From assembly GCA_022828595.1 (NCBI GenBank), contig JAKGHH010000002.1, positions 76,914,383 through 76,978,382 of the forward strand: a stretch of DNA of 64,000 nucleotides, read 5' to 3'. Below the pieces are notes generated by a model. That model was not told where the DNA came from, did not search any database, and saw nothing but the letters and a program-made list of their open reading frames with translations. A program made the translations under genes and the position numbers. The DNA is from Nelumbo lutea (lineage: Eukaryota > Streptophyta > Magnoliopsida > Proteales > Nelumbonaceae). Of this stretch, positions 11,337-23,400 are shown one piece after another; the first letter of the stretch is position 1; every line of letters begins with the position of its first letter.

Positions 11337-12957
11337 ATGATGTACTCCTCAGAGTTTGAAAACAAGAATGGTGCTGAATATGGACTGGTTCAGGGGACTC
11401 CAAGTGATTCTTTATTGACTGTGACCGCTGTCAAACTAGATGGAACTAATTATCTGGCATGGTCACAATCAGTAAAGATTTATGTATGTAGTAGAGGAAA
11501 GTGGGGGTTCATTTCCGGAGCAAGAAGGCTCCCCAGAAGATGATCCGTCCTACGAGAAGTGGATGCAAGAAAATTATACTGTCATTGGGTGGCTTGTGAA
11601 CTCAATGCAGCCACAAATTAGCCAACACTACCTATGGATGAATTCAGCAAACGGAAATTTGGGACAGTGTTGTAGAAACCTATTCCCAAAAACTCAATGT
11701 GGCCCGAACATATAAATTGAGAAGTGATGTAAAGAATTTAAGGCAAGGGGAGAAACCTCTAGCTGTATATTTCTCATCCCTAAAGTCTCTATGGCAAGAG
11801 ATTGACTTAATTGAAACTGTAACTTGGGACACCACCAATGATGCAGAGACCTACAAAAAATTGGTTGAAAGGAACAGGGTGTTTGATTTCTTAACCGGAC
11901 TAAACCCAGAATATGATATCACAAAACAGAATATTCTTTCCAATGAGTGTGTCTCATTGTCACAAGCTTATGCATTGGTGAGTAGTGAAGAGAGCAGAAG
12001 GGTTGTCCAGGTTCAAGGGGCTGATATTAGAGATCACTTTGCGAATATGGGGGTTAAACCTAAAGGGAATGCTAGAACTTCTGGTGGTACAGGAAAGAAA
12101 GAAGTTATATGTGAGTACTGCAAGAAGCCGAAACACACCAAAGACAAGTGCTGGAAATTACATCATAATCTTGTGGCCATTCGGTTTCAGAAAAAACATG
12201 ATAGTAAAAGATCAGGAAGTGCAAATGTATCTGTCGAGCTAAATAGTGACAAGTACTATACTGAAGAGATGTCTGCTTCTGCACAGTTGGCAGTCATGAG
12301 AGCAGAATATGAAAAGTTTGGGAAGATGATCAATCAGTTGGGTGATGTCACTTCTCCTTCCAACCCTTCAGGAAATTCTTCTTCTGCATTTGCTCATTTA
12401 AGTATAAGGGTTTCTGCCAATCATGCTACCACTTCAGGTAATCACGAGATCCCTTGGATTATTGACTCAGGTGCTTCTGACCATGTGACCAATCTTTCTA
12501 CCTTGTTTGTTTCATATGACTTGCTTCCTGGACGTGATAAAATCACTTTAGCTGATTGTTCATTTGCCCCTATCTCTAATAAGGGAACCATCAAGGCTAC
12601 GGATTCCTTGTTCCTACCTTCTACCATTCATGTACCTAAACTAAATACAAATTTGTTATTTGTAAATAGTTTAACCAAGTCACTAAACTGTTGTGTAACA
12701 TTTTTTCCTTCCTACTATGTTTTTCAAGATCTGGAGTCTCAGAAGGTGATTGGGAGTGGCCATGAGGAGAACGGAATATACCTGTTTGATACTTCGGAAC
12801 AATGCACTGATCATCATGGGAATGTTGCTCTCGGATCTGTTTCTTCAGAGTCTGTTAGTCGGATTATGTTGTGTCATCGTCATTTTGGTCATCTGTCTTT
12901 TTCTGCCTTGATTCATCTATTCCCTGAACTGTTTAAGGGAATTAGTTTGTCCAGTCC
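11337..12957 (+). pseudogene. Copia element A gag-protease (truncated polyprotein)
   Basis: Retrotransposon Gag of the Retrotran_gag type starts near 11340 (LDGTNYLAWSQSVKIY), is frameshifted at about 11520 and 11700, then runs open from 11699. It contains the CCHC knuckle CEYCKKPKHTKDKC (about 12110), the protease active site WIIDSGASDHVT (about 12455) and the start of the pre-integrase domain (LCHRHFGHLSFSAL, about 12870). Sequence homologous to element A stops at about 12957, where minus-strand element B begins. Integrase, RT and RNase H are missing, so it cannot be autonomous. Confidence 0.88.
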
Positions 12958-13860
12958 TCATAATCATGGTATGCTGCTACAGCTAGCAGGATCCTAATGG
13001 ATTTAAGCATGGCCACAGGCGAAAAGGTTTCCTCATAATCGATGCCCTCTTTCTGAGTGTACCCTTTCGCCACCATAACGGACTGGTGGCCTGGATACCC
13101 GAGTGGATCTTCTAGGTTGGTCACTACCTGGAACTTGTGGGACATCTCCCACTGCTCCTGAGCTCTCCTCATCAAGAACAACTTCCTGACGATGGGTGTC
13201 CAGGATATAATCGGTTTCCAAGAATTGCGCATTACGATTGCAGAACACTTTCTGCTCACTTGGGTCATAGAATAGGTAACCTACAGAGCCTTTTGGGTAG
13301 CCTACAAATAGGCAACGGCTGGTCTTGGATTCCAACTTGTCTGCACTCGTTCTTTTAACGTGTGCTGGACAACCCCAAATCTTCAAATGTCTGACACTTG
13401 GTTTCTTTCCAGTCCAAAGTTCATATGGAGTATTCGGAACCGATTTGGTTGGAACCCGATTCAGCACATAAATCGCAGTCTCTAATGCGTAACCCCAAAA
13501 GGATGTGGGTAACTCTGAGTGTATGAGAAGCGACCGGACCATATCCAATAAGGTCCTATTCCTCCTCTCCGAAACACCGTTAAGTTGTGGTGTAGCAGGA
13601 GGAGCTAATTGTGATACTATCCCATTGTCCTTTAAGTAGTCCCTGAATTCGTCAGAGAGATACTCGCCACCTCGATCTGATCGAAGGGCCTTAATTTCTC
13701 TCCCTAACTGTTTCTCGACCTCTTGTCTGAACTCTTTGAACTTTTCAAAGGATTCAGACTTGTGTCTCATTAGGTACACGTAACCGTATCGTGAAAAATC
13801 ATCTGTGAAGGTGATGAAATACACGTGTTGATTTCGTGTCCTAACACTCAGGGGACCACA
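12958..13860 (-). pseudogene. Copia element B integrase plus RT start
   Basis: Minus-strand integrase core is well preserved: [28 protein letters not shown] and [16 protein letters not shown] give the D,D,E triad. The C-terminal part includes [14 protein letters not shown] deletion then joins it to the beginning of the RT ([20 protein letters not shown]), which stops at about 12958 against element A. The YVDD box and RNase H are absent. A TGA where Arg is expected (about 13915) separates it from the protease block. Confidence 0.9.
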
Positions 13861-13920
13861 TACATCAGTATGTATTAGGTCAAATGTGCCCGTACATCTT
13901 TCAGGCTTACCGTTAAATGG

Positions 13921-14590
13921 TCATTTCGTCATCTTGCCTTGTAGGCATTGCTCACAAGTGGGAAGATCTTCTACAGTTAGAAAATCCAAAGGACCATCCT
14001 TTACCAACCTTGTGATTCGGTCAACACCGATGTAGCCAAGTCGATAATGCCACAGACACGTGGGATTAACTGTATCACGAGCTCTCTTCTTAAGGATTTC
14101 AGCCGACGTAGTTTCGGTTATGTTAGTTTCTAGAGAATGATATAGAACATAGAGACCGTTCTCCAGTTCCCCGTATGCGATGAATCTGTTGTTTCTTTTA
14201 ATAGTAATCGTATTACAAAAGAAGACAGAATAACCATCTGCACACAGTTTTGAGACAGAAATCAAATTTCTCATTAAATTTTGCACATAAAGACAATCTT
14301 TCAGTACAATTGTTCCTTCTCTAAAAATTAATTCCACGGTTCCTATGGCCGCGGCTGCAACAGTTGCAGTAGTCCCCAAGAAGAGTGTGACTTCTCCTTC
14401 ACTCAGCCTTCTGCTTACCTTGAACCCCTGCAGTGAGTTACAAGCATGAGTTGAAGCCCGGAAGTCAATACACCAGGATGCAAAAGCTACCAACAAATTG
14501 GTTTCTATAACACAAGTTTCGAAGTTACCTTTCTTGGATTCCAGGTAGGTAGGACAGTTCCTTTTCCAATGGCCGGTCTTCTTGCTGAAG
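13921..14590 (-). pseudogene. Copia element B zinc knuckle, protease and pre-integrase
   Basis: The minus strand carries a CCHC knuckle (CHFSKKTGHWKRNCP, about 14590-14540), a protease with WCIDFRASTHAC in place of the usual DSGA active site, then the pre-integrase zinc region (LWHYRLGYIG, LPTCEQCLQGKMTK). The catalytic Asp remains but the following S-G is changed to F-R, so the protease is probably inactive. Confidence 0.85.
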
Positions 14591-15313
14591 TGACAGGCAT
14601 CCGATGCTTTGTCTTTCTTCTGCTTCTTGCTCTTAGGGCTTTCTTCTGAGGCTTCTTTGCCTTCCTCTTTCTCTTACTTGTCTTGCCAGCTTCAACAAGC
14701 ATGGCTACAGGCTCATCCTTTCTAATCAGTTCTTCAGCTCTTTGCAACATATTGCTGAGCTCTTGTAAGCTGACATTCAACTTGTTCATGTTATAGTTCA
14801 TGATGAACGGATTAAAGGAAGGAGGCAAAGAGTTAAGGATAGCATCTATCTGGGTTGCAAGGTCCAGCCCGGATCCAAGAGCCTCCAGTTCGTTGATGTA
14901 TCCCATCATCCGAAGACAATGGTCGTGACCTGTTGACCCTTGGACATTTGTGCGGTCATGAACTGTTTCAAGACCTTTTGTCGAGTAGAACGATTCTGCT
15001 CTTCATACATTGTCCTGAGACTGTCCAATATGTCTTTGGCAAGTTCGATCTGATCAAACTGCCTCTGTATCGGGTTGTCTAAGGAGGCAATGATGTAACA
15101 CCGGGCAAGGGAGTTTTTCTCCTCCCATTCTTGATAGTCTCTCCTTCGGGCCTCAGAAGCCCTATCACCCGGACGCTCCGGGGCAGGATTCTTTGCCACT
15201 TTGTCCAGCTTTTCAGAAGCTAGGACCAGCATAAGGTTCCTGTACCAGTCAACATAGTTTGGGCCCTTCAACTTGTTGTCATCAAGCAGTTTTGCAAAAG
15301 ATCCGTTTGCCAT
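14505..15313 (-). pseudogene. Copia element B gag
   Basis: Gag starts at ATG 15313 (MANGSFAKLLDDNKLKGPNY) and carries the UBN2-type Gag pattern (SLARCYIIASLDNPIQRQFD, ILDSLRTMYEEQN). A frameshift near 14920 moves the frame to MMGYINELEALGSG, then LPPSFNPFIMNYNMNK and a Lys/Arg-rich segment before the zinc knuckle. The homologous gag in element C begins with nearly the same residues. Confidence 0.88.
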
Positions 15314-17098
15314 TTTCTGATAAAAGAGCAAACATCAGTTGCATAGGGTGCATGGAGCCAACTGTTTGATTCATGTTCATTTCAATGATATGGATTTTAA
15401 TCTATGATCCATTTCCATTTATTCGTCTCTGAGATTTCCCTCCTCTCTCAGTGACGGAGACTACGGGTTGTCTCTGGAAATGTGGGAAATCACATAGGGC
15501 GCATGGAGCCAACTGTTTCAGTTGCATAACCCCACCACCTTTCTGTGAAGGATCACATCCACTCATCCTATGAGTTTTTCACTTTGGCCTCTGTCAGACA
15601 AGGTTCAGAGCCGTTTTCAGGTAAAACATTCTGTGCAGTTATTGCTTTACCCATCATATTCGTGAACGCCAAAGTACCTTGAGAGAATTCCCATTTTCTG
15701 GTGAAGCCCCTCCCACATTGGTCTATGACGCCCCTATCATCTTATGAAACACTCAGACAAGCCCAACAGCAAATGGATAGCCCATTTTCTGGTGCGTTTC
15801 CTCATTACTGAAGGACCCATCCTCATGCTAATGATGGAAGGCCTTTAGAGAGTTCATCATATGAATCTCCCTATCACATGCACTCATATTAGCTGGAGGG
15901 AACAAAATTACGCCCTAGTTTGATTTAGGTCAAACCAAAATGGCTCCCACTGACTTTCATAAAGCCAGATTTCGGTGGGCCTTGAATCGGCTAAGGTTCC
16001 GCACGCAACCTCTTGATGAGGTGTGGGGCCCACCACTGAGGGAAGTCATCCAATGACCAAAAGGGACACCATGGCAATGATGTGCATTCAGCCATGGTAT
16101 GCGCAAGAGCCACTGTCGAATGAGCATGGGCCAGTACTTATAGCCCATGTACGCAGCACATCACACATCCATACATCACATGCAGGGATAAATTGATCCA
16201 ATCAATTAATTATCTATAAGGCCCGTTGGAAGCCCGTTGAAATTCCATAATATTAACCATTAATATTATCTAGGTATATGGCCTGAATTAGGGTTACCCA
16301 GTTCGGTCCATATAGCTTTATCCTTTAAAATGGGCTTTTGCAGTTTTAACTATTTAAAATTGGGCCTTTACAGGCTGGGCCGAATTAACCATTTAATTAA
16401 ATATCCACCCTTAGGCCCATTAGTGGGAAATTAGGGCTGACATTCAGCCTTGATTAAACCCTAGAATTGGTCCAAACAGTTTTGAACCAATCTTGGTTCG
16501 AATGGGTATAGGGTTTGATTTTTAATTAAATCCTTAATTCAAGAAAATAATCTGAAATTAAATACTGATAAAAGGAAATACAAGAATCAGTCAAACAGGG
16601 TTGTTCGCACAATCCTTCCTGCAAAACAGAGGTTAGATCACAGAATGCAGTTTCACAAACTGCAAATCGCAGATAGCATTTCTCTTATCTGCGAAATCTC
16701 CTTCTCTGCGCCGCCAACTTCGATCCAAAATAAAAATAAATAGAAATCCTATTTCTATTAATAATTACATCAGATCGAATACCTATACATTGAGTCTAGA
16801 AAATAAAAAAAAATTATTTACAGACCCAAAATAAATCAAGAACTGCAAAATCGCAGGTTCCCTGCGCAAACCAAGAATTCGATCTCCTCTTGTACGAACA
16901 GCCCATAAATCAAGAAAATTATAAAGAACAATTCTAAATAATAATCAAATTTATTTAAAATTAATTTCAGATTATTTGCCCATCTGATTTGGGAACAAAT
17001 TTCCCAAAAAACAAATCTGCGCAAATTGGGTAGAACACCTTCTCCCTAATTGCGCAGGTTCAGATCTGAAACAGAATGGTTCAAGATTTGAACCTGAG
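15314..17098 (-). other. Element B untranslated leader
   Basis: About 1.8 kb between primer-binding site and gag with no significant ORF. Much of it aligns by eye with the leader of element C (52334-54143) in opposite orientation, for example the blocks around the Lys-less ccatcctcatgctaatgatgg motif. Confidence 0.75.
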
Positions 17099-17111
17099 GC
17101 TCTGATATCAC
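17099..17111 (-). promoter_or_regulatory. Primer-binding site, copia element B
   Basis: Reads TGATATCAGAGCC on the minus strand, one mismatch from the tRNA-iMet complement, directly adjacent to the LTR. Confidence 0.8.
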
Positions 17112-18432
17112 TGAAAGGGAATGAGAGATCCAACCCATGAACGCCCAAAGATTGCGGAATAAGGGGCGAATTTCAAAAATTTTTCTCTCCCTTCAACTGG
17201 GAATCACATTCCCTATTTAGAAAATCATATTTTCAAGGATCAATCTTGAACCTTAAACTGAACCAGATCTGAACCAAAAGGAATGGGAGAGAATAATACC
17301 TGATACGGAGAAGTAATATCTCCCAACGAAGGTGTTCACGCCCAAGGAAGGATCCAAAGACTGCTCCCACTGAAAATGGCGCAGTGCAGGATGGAGCAGA
17401 ATCAACAGTTTTCTTCCCAAGAACTCTGTCCTTCGCAAGAAACAATAGGATGAAATGTGAGCACAGCTTTCTTTTTCAATTCTTTCTCTAAGTACTGTTG
17501 TCAAGATCAAATATTGACTTCTCCCACAGCTGGAGATCGAACTGGCAAACAGGGCGGCAAGAACAGGGAGGCGGCAAAAGAGTATTCGCAGGGTGCAGAA
17601 TTCTCTCTACATGATTTCAGCACTAAAGAGGATCTATGTGTTTCTTGGTCTCTCTCAAGGCTGCCGCCCCCTCCTTCTTTTGTTAACTTGAAAATAACAG
17701 CTCCTAATCACATTAGGAGTGCTTATCCAAATCATATTTGGATCAGCCTTCTCTTCTAGTGATAAGGTTAAACCCTTATCTTATTTGCAGATTAGATTAG
17801 CTTTATCCTAATCCCATTAGGAGGTTTCTAGATCTAAATCACATTCAGATCTGGACTCTTTGAGTGGATAGGGTTAAAACCCTATCCTATCTGTTAATCT
17901 ATCTCAGAATTCACCCCTTTAATTAACTAAATAAATAGCCCAGTTCGAAATGGGCTTCAACCATCAAGCTTATGTGCTCACTTAACCTTCCTAACTAAAC
18001 TGCCCAGTTGGGCTTCCTGTATGGCGTGGGACCCAAGCATTGATCTACACATCAGCCACATGGGTTCGCCCAGCCTTTCTTACAAGTCCTGGTCGAATAC
18101 ACTGTTAAGACAGTGCACCCCTGAAACCATCAAATGGGCTAATGGGCCCAACACCACCCTAAGTGGTCCCTGGGCCAAACCACCTTGTAACACCCAGGGA
18201 CTGTGGGCAGATGCAAATTAGTCCATCAGGTATTATCCTCAATGGTCTTACACTTAACCTCTCAGCCCTTAATGATCATACATCCCCGACAAGAGAGGAC
18301 CTCTCCCTCGGCTGCAAGGAACAGTGTTGCACTCTCCACTTATATGGATCCCGGGAATTAAAACCTTTTGCAAATTTTAGGAAACCATAATAATTATATA
18401 CTGTCATATCTCATATAAGAAATATACTTTGC
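17112..18432 (-). repeat. 5' LTR of copia element B (cut by assembly gap)
   Basis: Minus-oriented LTR. It begins on the plus side with TGAAAGGGAATG, the reverse complement of the CATCCCTTCA-type end of the element C LTRs. It continues through palindromes such as aaggttaaaccctt and the cctctcccTCGGCTGCAAGG block shared with element C, and runs into the 100-N gap. By comparison with the 1817-bp element C LTR several hundred bases are missing. Confidence 0.8.
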
Positions 18433-18532
18433 NNNNNNNNNNNNNNNNNNNNNNNNNNNNNNNNNNNNNNNNNNNNNNNNNNNNNNNNNNNNNNNNNNNN
18501 NNNNNNNNNNNNNNNNNNNNNNNNNNNNNNNN
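18433..18532. other. Assembly gap, 100 N
   Basis: Exactly 100 N, a placeholder-size gap that falls inside the element B LTR. Its true length is unknown. Confidence 1.
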
Positions 18533-18656
18533 CACTTGCTCTTGCTCAACAATCACCCAAAAAGAAAAACTGAAAGAGTGGCATAAAGAAAGCAGTAGAT
18601 GATGGTGGTGATTAAGATTGGGTTATGTGAGTTTGAGAGTGAGCTAAAGTTGCAGA

Positions 18657-19161
18657 TAGGGCTGTTCATAAGAAAACCCAACCCAACCAAACCGATCAAC
18701 CCGGACCAACCCAACCCGAGTCGGCTGGGTTTTCTTCAGCATCGGTCAGTTTCGGGTTGTAAAAAATCATAAATCGATGGTTTGGGTTGGTTTCGATTTT
18801 TATGTGTGAAAACCGAAATCGATCCGAACTGAACTGACTTAGTAGTTAGTTCCTAGTTGCAACCAAACCTTGCACCACACAGGCACATGGGGGGTGCTCC
18901 TGGTTCACAAAGTTATTGGCCTATTTTCTCTTAATTTATGTGCTTTCCTTGATGGATGGATGTTGCTAACTACTTCTCTAACGCCTAATCTGCCAATTTA
19001 TTACCATGGTTGAACTTAGAACCGAAACCGACCCAAACCGACCAGGTCAGTTTTGCATAACACAGGGTCGATTTCGATTTCAATTTCAGGTAATCCGACC
19101 AAGTTGGGTCGGTTGGAAAAATCTCAGTTAACTGACCCAACCCAACTCGTGAACAGCCCTA
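18657..19161. mobile_element. hAT-type MITE with perfect 8-bp TSD
   Basis: The 505-bp element has termini TAGGGCTGTTCA...TGAACAGCCCTA and identical flanks gttgcaga (18649-18656 and 19162-19169). The interior is dominated by aaccgaaacc/ggttcggg-type short inverted motifs. No coding capacity. Confidence 0.85.
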
Positions 19162-19169
19162 GTTGCAGA

Positions 19170-20425
19170 GAGGGAGAGCAGTAGTAAGCTAAGTTGGACA
19201 TCACCTGGGAGGAGAGGGGTTGGGCAGAAACTAGGAAGTTAGTTACAGCTGGGGCTGAATTAGTCTGAATTAGTTGAATTAGTGGACATGATCGGACCGG
19301 TCAAAAGTGGAACATATCATCTACATACGGTGTAACAGATCCAGACTTTGATATAAGTTTGGGTTTTTCGCTTCCTTTATTTTGGGCTCTTGGAGGATAG
19401 CGAGCTGCGAATAGACTCTTGGGTTTGTTGAGAATTTGAAATCTATTTTATTTTTGTGAGAAATAATATAATGACCAGTGTTTTATTTCAAGGATAATTT
19501 TGACATTTTCAAAAATATTAAATGGCACGTAAGATCACATGATATACATAACTGAGGGTCCACTAAATTGTCGCATTTCAAAATTTTAAACACTAGATTA
19601 TCGCATTTTAAAGTTTGGATACTAAATTGGCACTCGACCTGAACCTGAAGTATAAAATACCTATCGAGAATTTTCCAAATAAAGCTCGTCAGTGGTTTAC
19701 CCTGAAATTTTCAACAAGAGCAGAAGTTCTGGACTCTTCATTGAAAATTTGTAATGATAGTGTGCCACGAGGGTGAAAGAGATCTTGGGCCACCATTAAT
19801 CCGGTTAATTTCACGGACTCGGCTTCACCCATCTATCAAATTCTTGTAATTTAAGATCCAGAGTACCAGTCCTACCAAGATTAGGCCGTTTGGCTATTAC
19901 GCTCTAGTAATCAACCCGTCCTAGATATCTGACCCATGGCAGGAGATTGTGCATATTTACAAATTGTAAATTTGTTGACCAGCTCAGATTGATCAGTACC
20001 CAAGACGCTGTCCAAGATCATCCAAACCATCTGTTTGCAGAACATGCCAAGCAAGACCATCGGTAACTTGACAGTTGAAAAACTCTGACATCCTTCGTTG
20101 ATTATGATTTATGAGAGGCCACTTGTTAATATGTAAAGACAATAAAGACAGAAAAACAATAGAGCAAGCCAAAATATTTTCTTTAATTCCTTTTCTTTTC
20201 ATTCCATTTTCCCCAAGACAGCTCCTTACCATTACAATCTGAATTCGGGGCAACCCTTGAACCGTTAATACATGAACCAACAATTTCCAACTGTCAACAC
20301 TACCGCCTAATAGTATACTTCCAGCACCACCATTTGACAACTAACAATCTTTGACTGTTTGAATACTTGAAACTTAATATTCTCTTTGCTTTTTATCTAC
20401 AGTGCCGTTTTCTGTTCTTTCCTAA
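19170..20425. other. SEC downstream region
   Basis: AT-rich intergenic sequence downstream of the SEC stop. It should include the SEC 3' UTR, but I could not choose a polyadenylation site. No other gene seen. Confidence 0.5.
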
Positions 20426-23400
20426 CTATTTGTCATATGGGAAACTCAGCATCATTCTCGATGACTTTAAAAGGCTGGGGATGTCCACCCGAGCAATACA
20501 AGTTCCACATCTTAAAGTAGGCCCGCTCCAGATTCCTCACCTGAAATTTTGTTTATTCAAAACCTGATTACTATGAAGTTAACACCATTTTCAATATAGT
20601 GTAAAATGTGCAAGATCTGGACTTTTTTCACTTACCCAGCGTGCTGTGTCAAACAATGGGCAAGTCAAACGAACTGCCTTCAGTTTATTTGTTTTATTTG
20701 TAAGAGCCTGGAGCTTTGGGCGATTCTCCGCAAAAAATACTGCCTTATCCTCGTATTCTTTCATACTTCAGAAACACAACAGTATATAAAGACTAAGCAG
20801 GTCTTACTGATTTACAAATAAAAAAATGTGACAAGCATAATTATAAAGTCACCTGCTAACAATCATCTCTTCCCCAACTCCAGTGGCCAAACATAGTGAA
20901 CCAGCAACCCTAGTTGCCATTTTCTCCAGAGGTAGTGTGATAATTGGCAAACCAGCCCATAGAAACATCTGTGCCTGTGGTGTGTGCATTGCATAATGGC
21001 CTAACCATAACAAAAATGACAACGATCATTCATGTGGTTGCATGAATCTGTCTAATTAACAAAAATTACATTTTTTATCAATATCAATGAATTTTATTAA
21101 GGATTGAGAAATTACATAGAATTAACAAAAAATAAACAAATGAAGAGAATAAAAGTACAGTTTTCAAATAGATGGTAAAACCAATGCCTTACAAAGATCA
21201 CAAAACCAAATACTTCCCCAATAAGAAATATCACTATCTACTCTATATAAGTCATTTACAAAACAAATAATACAAAAAAATAAATATGCAGGTGAAGAGT
21301 AAGCTTACGTGTCAAGGAAGAGATCTGCTAAAGCACTGCGTCTGATATGCTCATTTTTTCATAGCAACATCTGTGAAGATAATCTGGTCTGGCAGAACCC
21401 CTTGGAAGCGGCATCTAAGCATGCCAAAACCATTTTCATAAGATAATTTTATTATCATAGGAGGGAACAATTGCAGGTACAATTCCTGATAAGTACAAGC
21501 TAAAATATTTATATACTTCAAAATTAATAAACTAGTTGTTGAAGGCATTTTTCTTAAATCCAAATAATATTTAAATAATTTATAATACAAATAAGTGGGT
21601 TGGCTAGTCTTCTAGCTAATCATCAAAACTAAAAAACAGGTGTCCTGAATGGGAGTTCCCTCTCTTTAAGTGAGAGGGATAGGTAGTTGCATAACAACCC
21701 CACTCCCTATTTTAAGCTCCTTAAGGGGAAGCTAGAGGCTCACCCTTATCAGAGAAAATAGTGTCTCTAGAGATTCTTAAGAAAAGCCAAGAAAAAGAGA
21801 AGAAAAGAGAAGTTCTCAAAGGAAGACCGGGAATGAAAAGAAATCTCACTAATATAGGTAGGAAAAGGAAAGTCCTCTCCGTGAAAACTCTCCTGCTATA
21901 TATCCTTCTTCCTCTCTTGGATTTTTACTTTTAAGAAAGGAAATAGAAAGAAATAAATCATCTACGACCAGGTGCTTTTACTTGGTTGATTATGGTCCCT
22001 TTATCAAGACAAGTTAGGGATTAAACCATCTACATTCTATAGTCTAATTCGTAAGGGCTGATTATGGTTCCCTTCAAATGAAAATGAAAAACAGAGGGAT
22101 AAAAAACATCTACAATCAAATATTCAACTTGATTCCCTTCAAACAAAAACAATCCATATGATTCCCTAAATGGGCCTTACCCAAAATAATAAAACCTCAA
22201 CCACTTGATTGAGTGAATTATGTTGCATAAGAATTTATTAAAATTTTCAACACCAACACTAGTTGAAAGACCACTACATCCAACTGACTTACATGCTCGA
22301 AGCCTCATCTCGCCTGCAGCTGGGAATCTAAGAAGCCAGAGAGCACTGTTGGGAACACGCCTCAAAATGTTGCACCTAAATAGTAAGTAAAAGGCAAAAG
22401 TTACTCATGAGATGAAGCATACACCTGTAAAGCCACAAATCTAGTGTAAATATGCTCCTACTGAAGTTACCATGTATCAAAGATCTCAGGGTCCATTTTG
22501 TATAGCTGATTGAAGCATGCAAATATGAATTTGTCTCAGGTAATCCATAATCTGACCGCTTGTGCCGGCAAATTGGATCCAAAACATCACGATTTTTCTG
22601 AGAAAATTTATAGCAAGAAACATAAATCACAAAGCATAACAAACAAAATAATTAGAAATGGAGAATCTATACCAAGAACCAGGGAGACTAACTTGTGTAT
22701 AATCATTTACAAAGTAACAAAGAGGAAGATGGACAAGCTTCTCAGACTAAATATGTGCAAAACGGGGAGGTGAAACAAACTGCACTTGAAGAAACAGGTC
22801 CATTAATACAGAAACAAAGACCAATATGTTCTGAAGAAACTGAAAAGGCTAAATTCTGGTTCCACCTCATCTGTGACCAAATAATCTATGTAAGTTGCAC
22901 CTGTTGTTCCAGGGAAACCCATGTATGAAACCTGGATAGGTGCAGGTTGCATTGCAAAGATTTCATTCCCTTGCACCCTGCAGAATGAGCATTGGAGGGT
23001 CATACACTCGGACCAACTCAAGAAGTCAACAGAAAAAAAAAAACCCTTGGGATGCATCAATAAGATTCCAAAGGTACATTCACGATTAACAGGTACCTTG
23101 GTATAACCATTAAGGTTTACTAGTATATGTATTTTATCCTCTTTAATCAGCCTTGCAATCATATCAGATGACATGGCAGACACATCAACAAAGTGCTCAG
23201 CTTCAGACTGGATACGTTGCCTCCATTCAGTCCCATCATTCTGGCTCAAGGCATAACAGAACACCTGCAGTTCCAAATTGTAGATATTTCAGAATTATGA
23301 CAAAAAGAAAGAACAGACTTCTCGAGAAGAAAGCAAATCAAAACTCCAGGACTGGAAAGGGAAAGTCTTATCAGCAAACCTCAACATTTTCTCTATTGTG

